NCBI GenBank assembly: GCA_013298445.1
Contig: JAAFHQ010000034.1
Span: forward strand, 1 to 16,588
Direction of reading: 5' to 3'
Origin: Chitinophagales bacterium
GTDB lineage: Bacteria; Bacteroidota; Bacteroidia; Chitinophagales; Saprospiraceae
Length of the DNA stretch: 16,588 bases
The notes beneath the pieces were generated by a model that saw only the letters and a list, made by a program, of their open reading frames with translations, made no database searches and had not been told where the DNA came from. Shown in pieces: positions 6,612 to 13,951 of this stretch (positions are counted from its first letter, which is position 1; the number at the start of each line of letters is the position of its first letter). Made by a program: the position numbers and the translations under genes.

Positions 6612-7294
6612 ATGGCTTTGGTCATTTCCCGTTTCCCGGGAGGCCCGGGCATTCGCTCCACTACAAATCCGACGGATTTAAGTGTTCTTTTAAATTCTCC
6701 TTTGGCACAATAGGTTACCAAAACGCCACCTGGCTTTAACGCATCGTACATTTTTTGCATGATGGGAGCAGTCCACAATTCTGGCTGGGCACTGGGTGCA
6801 AAAGCGTCGAAATAAACCAGATCGAATCGAGGTTCAAATTGAAGCTCTTCCAAATTTCCCAATCTTTTTTGCAGCTTAAAATGTGGAGCAAGTGCGGTTT
6901 CTTGTTCCCATGGCAATTGGTGCATCTGTGTAAACACTGCATTCAACTCAGCATCCCTTTTATCGATCAGTTGAGGATAATTCAGGTTTTGCGCGGCCAG
7001 TATTGAAATTGGGAATTCTTCAATGGCTTCATAATACACCTCTACCTGGCGATTGGCCGTTTCATGGTAGGTAAGCAAAGTATTGAGCCCAGTTCCAAAA
7101 CCCATTTCCAGGATCGAAATTTTCGTTGGTGTATTCAGCAAAAGCGGATATAGACCAGCCTGGATAAAAACGTGCCGTGATTCGGTGATGGCACCGTACT
7201 TGGAGTGGTAGCTTACCCCAAAGCGAGATGCAGTAATGGAGTGTGAACCATCTTGTGTTACGAAGATTTCATCATTAGCTGCGTCATCGCTCAT
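6596..7294 (-). CDS. mnmD: tRNA (5-methylaminomethyl-2-thiouridine)(34)-methyltransferase MnmD
   Basis: SAM-dependent enzyme that methylates 5-aminomethyl-2-thiouridine at the tRNA wobble position to the mnm5s2U form. The 232 residues correspond to the methyltransferase half of gammaproteobacterial MnmC, with no FAD oxidase half: the stand-alone arrangement known in many bacteria. Visible are the SAM loop ILEMGFGTGLNTLL (61-74), acidic YYEAIEEFP (87-95), FDAFAPSAQPELW (162-174) typical of MnmC1/MnmD, LKPGGVLVTYCAKGEFKR, and the end motif MPGPPGKREMTKA. The ATG at 7294 gives a normal N-terminus. It lies 24 bases downstream of a small lipoprotein gene and is probably transcribed with it. In the absence of an MnmC2 domain, the aminomethyl intermediate must be formed by another route. 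Confidence 0.94.
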   Translation of the reverse strand: MSDDAANDEIFVTQDGSHSITASRFGVSYHSKYGAITESRHVFIQAGLYPLLLNTPTKISILEMGFGTGLNTLLTYHETANRQVEVYYEAIEEFPISILAAQNLNYPQLIDKRDAELNAVFTQMHQLPWEQETALAPHFKLQKRLGNLEELQFEPRFDLVYFDAFAPSAQPELWTAPIMQKMYDALKPGGVLVTYCAKGEFKRTLKSVGFVVERMPGPPGKREMTKAIKESA

Positions 7295-7318
7295 TGGTGT
7301 ATTGGCTACAGAGATAGA

Positions 7319-7477
7319 TTAAAAAAACAGCGCAACAGCGGTTTTGATGGCTTCAGTAATCAGGTCAGTAAAAGAAAAATTGGATGGACATCCATAGCCC
7401 CGATTGCAGGAAAATGTGAGCGCAAGCACTGCACAAGCCAACAAGATGTTCTGAGATTTTTTGATTTGGATTTTCAT
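7319..7477 (-). CDS. Small (52-residue) predicted lipoprotein upstream of mnmD
   Basis: Translating the minus strand from the ATG at 7477 gives a complete 52-residue frame ending in TAA at 7319. It starts MKIQIKKSQN (basic), runs into a hydrophobic stretch ILLACAVLALTF, and has a lipobox LTFSC with Cys24 as the likely lipidated residue. The mature part is only 29 residues: Cys-Asn-Arg, then GYGCPSNFSFTDLITEAIK and a hydrophobic end. The layout is a textbook short lipoprotein, and a promoter-like sequence lies just upstream. Small lipoproteins with a similar GYGCP motif seem familiar from Bacteroidota, but that is recollection, not a search. The function is unknown. The 24-base gap to mnmD suggests co-transcription, without implying a shared role. 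Confidence 0.72.
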   Translation of the reverse strand: MKIQIKKSQNILLACAVLALTFSCNRGYGCPSNFSFTDLITEAIKTAVALFF

Positions 7478-7493
7478 ATGTTCAGTCTATTAG

Positions 7494-7522
7494 CAAAAAA
7501 ATGAATGTACAATTCGTCCAAA
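7494..7522 (-). promoter_or_regulatory. Probable promoter of the small lipoprotein-mnmD unit
   Basis: On the minus strand, TTTG (7519-7522) is followed after 17 bases by TTTTTTTG (7494-7501), one mismatch from TAnnTTTG. The start codon at 7477 follows 16 bases after the -7 element. Spacing and elements fit the Bacteroidota pattern, with a slightly degenerate -7 box. Confidence 0.45.
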
Positions 7523-7588
7523 CAAACGCAAAGGCAATTGGTTTTATTTTAGCACTTTGCTTTTCGGTACAAAAGTAGAGATTTTTTC

Positions 7589-7596
7589 TATTTTTG
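7589..7596 (+). promoter_or_regulatory. -7 element of the pdhB promoter
   Basis: TATTTTTG is an exact TAnnTTTG match in the divergent region before the E1-beta gene, 57 bases upstream of its ATG. A partial -33 (TTTC at 7562-7565) lies 23 bases before it. The predicted leader of about 50 bases is longer than at the other promoters in the window. Confidence 0.5.
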
Positions 7597-7653
7597 CTGC
7601 GCCTAAATTCAATAGGGCAAAAGCACAAGCTTTAAAATTGACAAAAACTGCAT

Positions 7654-8640
7654 ATGAGTAGAGAACTTGCGCTTCGTGATGCACTCAGAGAGGCATTGAT
7701 AGAAGAGATGCGCCGGGACGAAACCGTTTTCCTGATGGGAGAAGAAGTAGCCCAATACGATGGTGCATATAAAGTGAGTAAAGGTTTGTTGGATGAATTT
7801 GGTCCAAGAAGGGTGATCGATACCCCAATTGCAGAGCTAGGTTTTGCTGGCATTGGTGTAGGGGCGGCCATGAACGGTTTGCGCCCAGTGGTGGAGTTCA
7901 TGACCTGGAATTTTGCCATCCTGGCTTTTGACCAAATCGTCAACAATGCCGCCAAAACCCTTTCTCAGTCGGCTGGTCAATTCAACTGCCCGATTGTTTT
8001 CCGTGGCCCTTCTGGTGCCGCAGGTCAGTTGGCACAACAACACTCTCAGACTTTTGAAAGCTGGATGGCGAATGTACCTGGCTTGAAGGTCATTTCCTGT
8101 ATTGATCCAGCTGACGCAAAAGGTTTACTGAAATCTGCAATCCGCGACAATAACCCGGTTTGCATCATGGAATCAGAGCTTTTGTACGGGCACAAAGGAA
8201 TTGTTCCAGAAGGAGAGTACCTGGTTCCAATTGGCAAAGCGGCGATACGCCGGGAAGGTACCGATGTAACTTTGATTTCTTACAACAAAATGGTGTTGGT
8301 TGCCCTGGATGCAGCCACCGAATTGGCAAAAGAAGGCATTTCTGCCGAAGTGATCGACTTGCGTACCATTCGTCCTTTGGATATAGAAACCCTGATCAAT
8401 TCAGTTAAAAAAACCAATCGCTGCGTAATAGTAGACGAGGCCTGGCCATTTGCCAGCGTGTCTTCAGAAGTAGCCTACACCCTTCAAAGGCTGGCTTTCG
8501 ATTACTTGGATGCTCCGATTGTAAGGGTTAGCTCAGCGGATACTTCTTTACCCTATGCGTCTACTTTGGTGGATGCATATATGCCTAACCCTAGCAAGGT
8601 CATTAAGGCGGTGAAGGAAGTGATGTATGTGAAGGGTTGA
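7654..8640 (+). CDS. pdhB: Pyruvate dehydrogenase E1 component, beta subunit
   Basis: Beta half of the thiamine-diphosphate E1 enzyme that decarboxylates pyruvate and passes the acetyl group to lipoyl-E2, acting in the cytoplasm as an alpha2beta2 tetramer. The 328 residues align end to end with the family: LALRDALREALIEEMRRDE, FLMGEEVAQYDGAYKVSKGL with the Glu that activates thiamine diphosphate, RVIDTPIAELGFAGIGVGAA, RPVVEFMTWNFA, FRGPSGAAGQLAQQHSQ, and the C-terminal transketolase domain with EVIDLRTIRPLD and VDEAWP. The TPIAELGF and QHSQ signatures favour pyruvate over branched-chain E1, although a 2-oxoacid E1 of another type cannot be fully excluded. The genes for E1 alpha, E2 and E3 are not adjacent. 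The ATG at 7654 gives the usual N-terminus (MSRELALRDA). Confidence 0.95.
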   Translation: MSRELALRDALREALIEEMRRDETVFLMGEEVAQYDGAYKVSKGLLDEFGPRRVIDTPIAELGFAGIGVGAAMNGLRPVVEFMTWNFAILAFDQIVNNAAKTLSQSAGQFNCPIVFRGPSGAAGQLAQQHSQTFESWMANVPGLKVISCIDPADAKGLLKSAIRDNNPVCIMESELLYGHKGIVPEGEYLVPIGKAAIRREGTDVTLISYNKMVLVALDAATELAKEGISAEVIDLRTIRPLDIETLINSVKKTNRCVIVDEAWPFASVSSEVAYTLQRLAFDYLDAPIVRVSSADTSLPYASTLVDAYMPNPSKVIKAVKEVMYVKG

Positions 8641-8715
8641 GGAGTTGAGGAGTTTAGAAGTTGAGGCTCCGCAAGCGGCACAAACTCAACTTCTAAACTC
8701 CTCAACCGCTCAACT
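8636..8715. repeat. Long hairpin made of inverted octamer repeats between convergent genes
   Basis: The left arm holds four tandem octamers (two GTTGAGGA, one GTTTAGAA, one GTTGAGGC; 8636-8667) and the right arm carries their complements (CTCAACTT, CTAAACTC, CTCAACCG, CTCAACTG; 8685-8716). The core stem is 22 bp without mismatch (8644-8665 against 8685-8706). It extends with two mismatches to about 30 bp, taking in the pdhB stop codon. The 19-base loop contains its own small palindrome, CCGC-AA-GCGG. There is no T tract, so it is a structured repeat, perhaps acting as a two-way terminator or mRNA stabiliser. Confidence 0.75.
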
Positions 8716-8717
8716 GT

Positions 8718-9812
8718 TTAACTAAACCGCAGGTGCGGCTGAGAATTGTCAATTACCAGTATCTCCATTATATTATCCCGATTCAGCACGCCGATCAATT
8801 TTCCTCCTTCAAAAATCGGGGCAATTTCTACATTTTCATCGGTCATTTGGTCATATACATCATCCAGAGGCATTTGTGGTTCCAGGCGCAAGATGTTGTG
8901 ATTCATCACTTCACTCAGGTTGGCTTCCTTTCCAAAATGCCCCAAACCTTCAATCATTTCATTGCGGGTTAGTGTCCCTACCACCTGCTCGTTTTCCAGT
9001 ACAATAAACTCTTTTTCTTGTCCATCCAATAAAAGGCGTACCGCAGTACCAATGGTATCGGTACTTTGCAGAGGAGTGAACTGGTGCATGATGGCGTCTT
9101 GTACCTTATATTTAGACAATGCCGAACGGGTTGATTCATAATTGCCTTCGGCACCAGCCCCCAGGTAAATGAACACGCCAATGAAAACCAACCAGATATT
9201 CCCACTTAAACCAAATAAAACGAGGCCAATCGCCAACAATTGTCCAATCCGAACTGCAATGTTTGTGGCTTTGTAGCGACCGTATTTCATAGCCAATAGT
9301 GCACGCAATACCCGTCCGCCGTCCATAGGAAAAGCTGGAATCAGGTTGAAGGAAAACAACATGACATTGGTAGTAAACAAGGAATAGATCATATTGTCAT
9401 TGCTAACCGGGCTCCACCAATCAGAAATGGCGGGTACATGGCCAGTGAAAGCCAAGAGAATCAAAAAAAGGATGGCCAAAACAAAATTGACGGCTGGGCC
9501 CGCAAATGCAATAAGCATTTCTTGCCAGGGCTTTTCGGGAATGTGCTCCATCGCCGCAACCCCACCTATAGGAAGTAGAGTAATGTGATTGGTTTTGACT
9601 CCAAAACGTTTGCCCATCAAGGCATGACCAAATTCGTGAAGAAGGACGAACAAAAAAAGCAGTACAATGAAGATAAAACCGTTTAAACTACCTTCGGAGC
9701 TTCCGATGGTACGAATTCCAGCCACAAATACTCCAAGGAGCAATACAATAAAGGTCCAATGCAAAAACACGTCAATGCCAGCAATTCTGGCTATTTTAAG
9801 CGACCATTTCAT
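8718..9812 (-). CDS. Site-2 protease family (M50) intramembrane zinc metalloprotease with paired CBS domains
   Basis: Membrane protein of 364 residues. The N-terminal half (about 1-215) has some six membrane segments and both M50 signatures: LLHEFGHALMG with zinc ligands His59 and His63 and catalytic Glu60, and NLIPAFPMDGGRVLRA with the third ligand Asp164. The C-terminal half (about 230-364) is a CBS pair (VQDAIMHQFTPLQSTDTIGTAV, then LSEVMNHNILRLEPQMPLDDVY). CBS domains usually bind adenine nucleotides, so activity may respond to energy state. Site-2 proteases cut single-pass membrane proteins within the bilayer, often to release regulators. Transcription is the same direction as, and 69 bases after, a single-pass protein with a cytoplasmic effector-associated domain, a possible substrate. 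The ATG at 9812 gives a typical start (MKWSLKIARIAGIDVFLHW). Confidence 0.93.
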   Translation of the reverse strand: MKWSLKIARIAGIDVFLHWTFIVLLLGVFVAGIRTIGSSEGSLNGFIFIVLLFLFVLLHEFGHALMGKRFGVKTNHITLLPIGGVAAMEHIPEKPWQEMLIAFAGPAVNFVLAILFLILLAFTGHVPAISDWWSPVSNDNMIYSLFTTNVMLFSFNLIPAFPMDGGRVLRALLAMKYGRYKATNIAVRIGQLLAIGLVLFGLSGNIWLVFIGVFIYLGAGAEGNYESTRSALSKYKVQDAIMHQFTPLQSTDTIGTAVRLLLDGQEKEFIVLENEQVVGTLTRNEMIEGLGHFGKEANLSEVMNHNILRLEPQMPLDDVYDQMTDENVEIAPIFEGGKLIGVLNRDNIMEILVIDNSQPHLRFS

Positions 9813-9821
9813 GGCAAGTGA

Positions 9822-9870
9822 GGTTTTGTAATGTGATTTCCGCCCAAAAGCGACCTCAAGTTACAAAACC
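9822..9870. repeat. 10-bp inverted repeat in the leader of the site-2 protease gene
   Basis: GGTTTTGTAA (9822-9831) and TTACAAAACC (9861-9870) are perfect complements around 29 bases. A competing pairing, TGAGGT (9819-9824) with ACCTCA (9853-9858), shares the left side. It fills most of the gap between the two minus-strand genes. It could be an attenuator-like structure, a weak terminator or chance; no T tract follows on the minus strand. Confidence 0.35.
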
Positions 9871-9881
9871 ATCCCCATGCA

Positions 9882-11159
9882 TCACTGTTCTTGTGGGATT
9901 TTCTTTACGAGGCGCTGATCGATTAGGAGTTGTGCATCTTTAGCGTCCTTTTTAAATTCAACCCCTTTTCGAGTAAAGCCTCTTTCCTTCAACTCATCTC
10001 CAGCCTTGTCTAAAAACAAAGGATCGTCCATTTTTTGGTAACGTTTCAAAGTGTCAATACTTTTCACTGCACCATCAATGTTGTTCACTTTGATTTGGAC
10101 AATGGCCCGATTTCTCAAAGCAACAGTATCGTGTGGCTTTTTGTCTAAAATTTGATCATAGTACTGAATCGACTTGCGGTAATCCTTTTTCCTGGCGTGT
10201 GCATTGGCCAAGGTCATGGTTGCCATCGATTCCGCATTGCTCTTTTTTGTGCTTTTGGCGGCAATACTATTGCCCTCAACGGTTTCTTTTAAAGCTTTTT
10301 CGGATAATGCTATTGCACCAGGGGCATCATTAACTACAAGTACTCTGGCCGCAATGATCAGTGCAGCATGTTTGATACTGGCCTGGAAGCTTCCCTGGTT
10401 TCTAAATTGCAACATGCTATCGAGGTCTGCTTGTTGATCTTTGTTGAGCTGGGGCTCATAAAAATTGAGATCAATTTCACTGTTGTCAAATACCCGACCC
10501 CAAATGACCATTCTGGCCTGGCATTTTTCTATCATGGCCTTGGCAACCGACATGTCTACCGAGCCTTTGATTTTGGTCACCAATGCCGCATCTCCATTGT
10601 ATTGATTGCGGGCAAAAAGGCCATCAATTTCTTCTACCAGCAATTGATCGGTAATGGAATCCTTTGGATTGAGCGTAGTGAATTGAAAAATAGCAATAGG
10701 GTATATTGCTTTTTTATCAAAAGTGGGACAAGTAAAGATAGGAATATCCACCACTTGGGTCGTATCACCAAGGTTTGGCTTTGGATCGATTGGATCTGTT
10801 TTTGGATTTAATCCTCGCACAACAAACACTGCTACCAGGGTCAATACTGCACCACCAGCTGCATACCACCACCAAACCCGCCGATTGGGCACCGAAGTAG
10901 AAGTGACACCCCGATCAATTTGTTCCAGGATTTCGAGTACTTTGTTGATGGCTTTGTTGTTGGCCAAACGGATTTGGTCTTCGGTCAGCAAGCCTTGAAG
11001 TTCCTTTTCCTTGATTTGGTTGAATTCACTTTGAGCAACTTGTGCAGCACGGTAGAGTGGGGAATACTGATCAATTTGGCTTTCCAAAAAAGCGACCAGC
11101 TGGTCCAATGCTTCATCCACCTTTCCTTCAGCAACCAACTCTTTAATTTCAGTTTTCAT
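9882..11159 (-). CDS. Single-pass membrane protein: effector-associated domain (EAD11-like), TM, TolB-like region and TPR repeats
   Basis: The 425 residues fall into clear parts. Residues 1-82 are helical (EIKELVAEGKVDEALDQLVAF, FNQIKEKELQGLLTEDQ, NKAINKVLEILEQI), resembling effector-associated domain 11, an adaptor in Bacteroidota conflict and signalling proteins. Residues about 95-116 (WWWYAAGGAVLTLVAVFVV) are one membrane segment preceded by two Arg, so the N-terminus is probably cytoplasmic. Residues about 140-240 (IYPIAIFQFTTLNP, LLVEEIDGLFARNQY, CQARMVIWGRVF) recall the TolB-like domain that senses or assembles in signalling proteins. Residues about 260-400 hold TPR-like repeats (TLANAHARKKDYRKSIQYYDQI and the next pair). 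No enzyme motif is seen. The ATG at 11159 is preferred to the upstream TTG. The domain names are by eye; the role is unknown. Confidence 0.72.
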   Translation of the reverse strand: MKTEIKELVAEGKVDEALDQLVAFLESQIDQYSPLYRAAQVAQSEFNQIKEKELQGLLTEDQIRLANNKAINKVLEILEQIDRGVTSTSVPNRRVWWWYAAGGAVLTLVAVFVVRGLNPKTDPIDPKPNLGDTTQVVDIPIFTCPTFDKKAIYPIAIFQFTTLNPKDSITDQLLVEEIDGLFARNQYNGDAALVTKIKGSVDMSVAKAMIEKCQARMVIWGRVFDNSEIDLNFYEPQLNKDQQADLDSMLQFRNQGSFQASIKHAALIIAARVLVVNDAPGAIALSEKALKETVEGNSIAAKSTKKSNAESMATMTLANAHARKKDYRKSIQYYDQILDKKPHDTVALRNRAIVQIKVNNIDGAVKSIDTLKRYQKMDDPLFLDKAGDELKERGFTRKGVEFKKDAKDAQLLIDQRLVKKIPQEQ

Positions 11160-11341
11160 GACCAATATTTTTGGAGCTTAACGGCCATCCTTGACAATTT
11201 GATGACACTTTGAGCTTATAACTCGTTTTTGGCAAAAAGTGACGTAAAATAACGGATGTTTCACAAACTCTTAACTCAAGAATAGCGAAACTATGCGGAA
11301 TTGTTAAGATTTTTATAGAACTTTCATCAATCCGCTCTGTC

Positions 11342-13765
11342 ATGAAACTTAATGCACTACTACTTCCACTTTTTTTGCTTAGCCTATTTGGCCTCAATTC
11401 CTGCAACAAATCCGGGCAAAGTTCCCTGAGTCTGGGACGTTATGGCCAAGTCCAAAAATTATTGCTACCCAATGGCTGGTCGCTTACCCCGGTAGGAGAA
11501 CAACTTGAACTGGGGGATTTACCCCTAAATATGCTGCTTTCCAGCGATAAAAGCCGTGCGATTGTCAGCAACAACGGCCAATCCAAACACAGTTTGATGT
11601 GGATTGATGCCAAATCTCGTAAAGTCCTCCATGAACTCGACATTCCAAAAGCCTGGTACGGCCTGGCTTTGAGCAAAGATGCCAAGACCCTGTATGCATC
11701 CGGTGGCTACGACAACCAAATCCGCATTTATAACATTGACAAGGACCGCCTCAAATTGCGCGACAGCCTGGTTTTGGGTAACCGCTGGCCGAGAGGTGCC
11801 GCTTCACCAGCCGGAATGGCGCTATCTGCTCAGGAAGATCGTTTGTACTGTGTAACCAAAGGTGACAGCTCTTTGTACACTTTCAATACACAAAACAAAC
11901 AGCTCGAAAAAAGGATCAAGCTCAAAGCGGCGGTATACACCTGCATCCTGGCTCCAGATGGTAAAAAACTCTACCTCTCGATTTGGGGAGGTGCGGCCAT
12001 TGCCGTTTACAATCCTGAAACGGCCAAAATCGATGCGGAAATCAACGTGGGCTCTCACCCCAACGAAATGGTTTTCAGCAAGGATTCCCGCTATCTATAT
12101 GTTGCTTGTGCCGACGACAACGCTGTTTCTGTAGTCGATCTGCAATCTGGGCAAGTGGTAGAAACCATCGTGGCTGCACTTTATCCTGAGGCACCCATCG
12201 GATCTACCACCAACTCAATTGCCTTATCTGAAGATGGCAAAATGCTGGCTGTGGCCAACGCCGACAACAACTGTTTGGCCTTGTTTGATGTGAGTGAAGC
12301 ACGCAAAACCAAATCCTTGGGTTTTGTGCCAACTGGCTGGTATCCTACTTCTGTTCGTTTTGTGGGTGATCAATTGTGGGTGACCAACGGAAAAGGGCTG
12401 ACATCCAAAGCAAACCCCAATGGGCCTAACCCTTATAAGGCTAGAACCAAGGATACCGAATACATTGGAGGCTTGTTCAAAGGCACCTTGTCCTTTATCC
12501 CGGTTCCCACCCTTGAAGAACTTCCTGCCTTCACCAAATTGGTTTACGGGAATACGCCCTACCGGAAAAACAAAGAAATGCAAGCGGATGGGGAAACAGG
12601 TAACCCAATCCCCCGGAAAGTGGGCGATCCTTCTCCCATCAAATATGTCTTTTACATCATCAAGGAGAATCGAACTTACGATCAGGTTTTTGGTGACATC
12701 AAAGCAGGCAATGGAGATCCTTCGCTTTGCCTATTTCCCGATTCAGTATCGCCCAACATGCACAAACTTGCCCGGGAATTTGTCTTGCTCGACAATTTTT
12801 ATGTTGATGCTGAAGTAAGCGCCGATGGCCACAACTGGTCTACTTCAGCCTACGCCAACGATTATTTAGAAAAGACCTGGCCAACCAATTACGGTGGTAG
12901 AGGGGGTAACTACGAATACGAAGGTTCCAAAGAAATTGCTTGGTCGAAGGGAGGATTTTTGTGGGACAAATGTAAAGCTGCAGGGTTGAGCTACCGCAGT
13001 TACGGCATTTGGGCCGATTACGGGGAAACGTATATGCCCAACCTGAAAGGGCATTTATGTGCCAAATTTCCTGGCTACGACCTTTCCATTCAGGATATTT
13101 TGCGTTTTGAGCTTTGGAAGGCAGATTTTGACTCGCTCCTGGCCATCAATCAGGTGCCACGCATGAACTTTGTACGTTTTGGCAACGATCATACTGCGGG
13201 CGCCAGGGTAGGAGTACCTTCCCCAGCCGCGATGGTGGCCGACAATGATTTAGCGGTTGGCCGTTTTGTTGAACACCTTTCCAAAAGTAAAATCTGGAAA
13301 GAATCTGCCGTTTTTGTCCTGGAAGACGACGCCCAGAATGGTCCCGATCACATCGATGCACACCGCTCGCCCTGCTTGGTGATCAGCCCATATACCAAAC
13401 GAAAACACGTGGAAAGCAGCATGTATTCCACAACCAGTGTATTGCGTACCATGGAATTGATTCTGGGTTTGAGCCCGATGAGTCAATACGATGCTGCGGC
13501 CAGACCGATGTATGCTTGTTTCAGCAAAAAACCGGACTTTAGCGCATATGAAGCAAAGAGCAATCAAATCAGCCTGACCATGCGCAATACCATTGATGAC
13601 TATTGGTCCAAGCTTTCTTATTCGTTTGATTTGGAAAAAGAAGACCGTGCGCCTGACCTGGCCTTTAATGAGGTGATCTGGAAAGCAGTGCGGGGTAGAA
13701 ACGCCAAAGTTCCTGCGCCACGCAGAAGTGCTTTTGTCATTCCGATCCAGGATGAAGAAGAGTAA
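11342..13765 (+). CDS. Lipoprotein with YncE-like beta-propeller and C-terminal phosphoesterase (alkaline phosphatase superfamily)
   Basis: An 807-residue predicted lipoprotein: the signal peptide ends in the lipobox GLNSC with Cys21. Residues about 60-350 carry beta-propeller repeats of the YVTN/YncE kind (GLALSKDAKTLYASGGYDNQIRIYN, MVFSKDSRYLYVACADDNAVSVVDL, NSIALSEDGKMLAVANADNN). Residues about 430-750 match the phospholipase C/acid phosphatase-type phosphoesterase family, with FYIIKENRTYDQVFGD (Asn443 and Thr445 in the family's metal/nucleophile motif), SADGHNWSTSAYANDY, and EDDAQNGPDHIDAHRSP (661 onward). Such two-domain proteins are recognised in databases as YncE/alkaline-phosphatase fusions. 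It probably hydrolyses a phosphoester at the outer membrane or periplasm; the substrate is unknown. It is divergent from the EAD gene across 182 bases, in which no clear promoter is seen for either side. Confidence 0.9.
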   Translation: MKLNALLLPLFLLSLFGLNSCNKSGQSSLSLGRYGQVQKLLLPNGWSLTPVGEQLELGDLPLNMLLSSDKSRAIVSNNGQSKHSLMWIDAKSRKVLHELDIPKAWYGLALSKDAKTLYASGGYDNQIRIYNIDKDRLKLRDSLVLGNRWPRGAASPAGMALSAQEDRLYCVTKGDSSLYTFNTQNKQLEKRIKLKAAVYTCILAPDGKKLYLSIWGGAAIAVYNPETAKIDAEINVGSHPNEMVFSKDSRYLYVACADDNAVSVVDLQSGQVVETIVAALYPEAPIGSTTNSIALSEDGKMLAVANADNNCLALFDVSEARKTKSLGFVPTGWYPTSVRFVGDQLWVTNGKGLTSKANPNGPNPYKARTKDTEYIGGLFKGTLSFIPVPTLEELPAFTKLVYGNTPYRKNKEMQADGETGNPIPRKVGDPSPIKYVFYIIKENRTYDQVFGDIKAGNGDPSLCLFPDSVSPNMHKLAREFVLLDNFYVDAEVSADGHNWSTSAYANDYLEKTWPTNYGGRGGNYEYEGSKEIAWSKGGFLWDKCKAAGLSYRSYGIWADYGETYMPNLKGHLCAKFPGYDLSIQDILRFELWKADFDSLLAINQVPRMNFVRFGNDHTAGARVGVPSPAAMVADNDLAVGRFVEHLSKSKIWKESAVFVLEDDAQNGPDHIDAHRSPCLVISPYTKRKHVESSMYSTTSVLRTMELILGLSPMSQYDAAARPMYACFSKKPDFSAYEAKSNQISLTMRNTIDDYWSKLSYSFDLEKEDRAPDLAFNEVIWKAVRGRNAKVPAPRRSAFVIPIQDEEE

Positions 13766-13894
13766 TAAATGTAACTTTTTACTCCAGACAAGGTGGTGAA
13801 TCAGTTGGAGCAACAATTTGGTTCGCCCCCTTGTTATACAAATATTAACAATTTGTTTGTACTATTGAAAAAATTCAGTGCGTTTTTCTGTAAA

Positions 13895-13929
13895 CTTGCT
13901 GAAGGTTTTACGTCTAAACGTTGTATTTG
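13895..13929 (+). promoter_or_regulatory. Weak candidate promoter of the M48 protease gene
   Basis: CTTG (13895-13898), 23 bases, then TGTATTTG (13922-13929): each element is one mismatch from the Bacteroidota consensus. The start codon follows 22 bases later, much as at the better promoters in the window. It lies within the 186-base gap after the phosphoesterase gene, where nothing else was recognised. Confidence 0.3.
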
Positions 13930-13951
13930 TTTTACCCAAAAAATCAAAAAA

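Noticed and set aside
7253..7504. 83-codon plus-strand frame over the mnmD start and the small lipoprotein
   Set aside because: It overlaps two better-supported minus-strand genes; its peptide is rich in Cys and basic residues without any pattern.
10368..10811. 147-codon plus-strand frame
   Set aside because: It is antisense to the EAD/TPR gene, and its composition is that of a reverse-complement shadow.
13250..13816. 188-codon minus-strand frame opposite the phosphoesterase and its downstream gap
   Set aside because: It is antisense to a well-supported coding region with clear family motifs, and its translation shows no recognisable domain.
13793..13951. 53-codon upstream extension of the M48 protease
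   Set aside because: A signal peptide with lipobox begins at the ATG at 13952; an extension would bury it. The open frame looks like chance.
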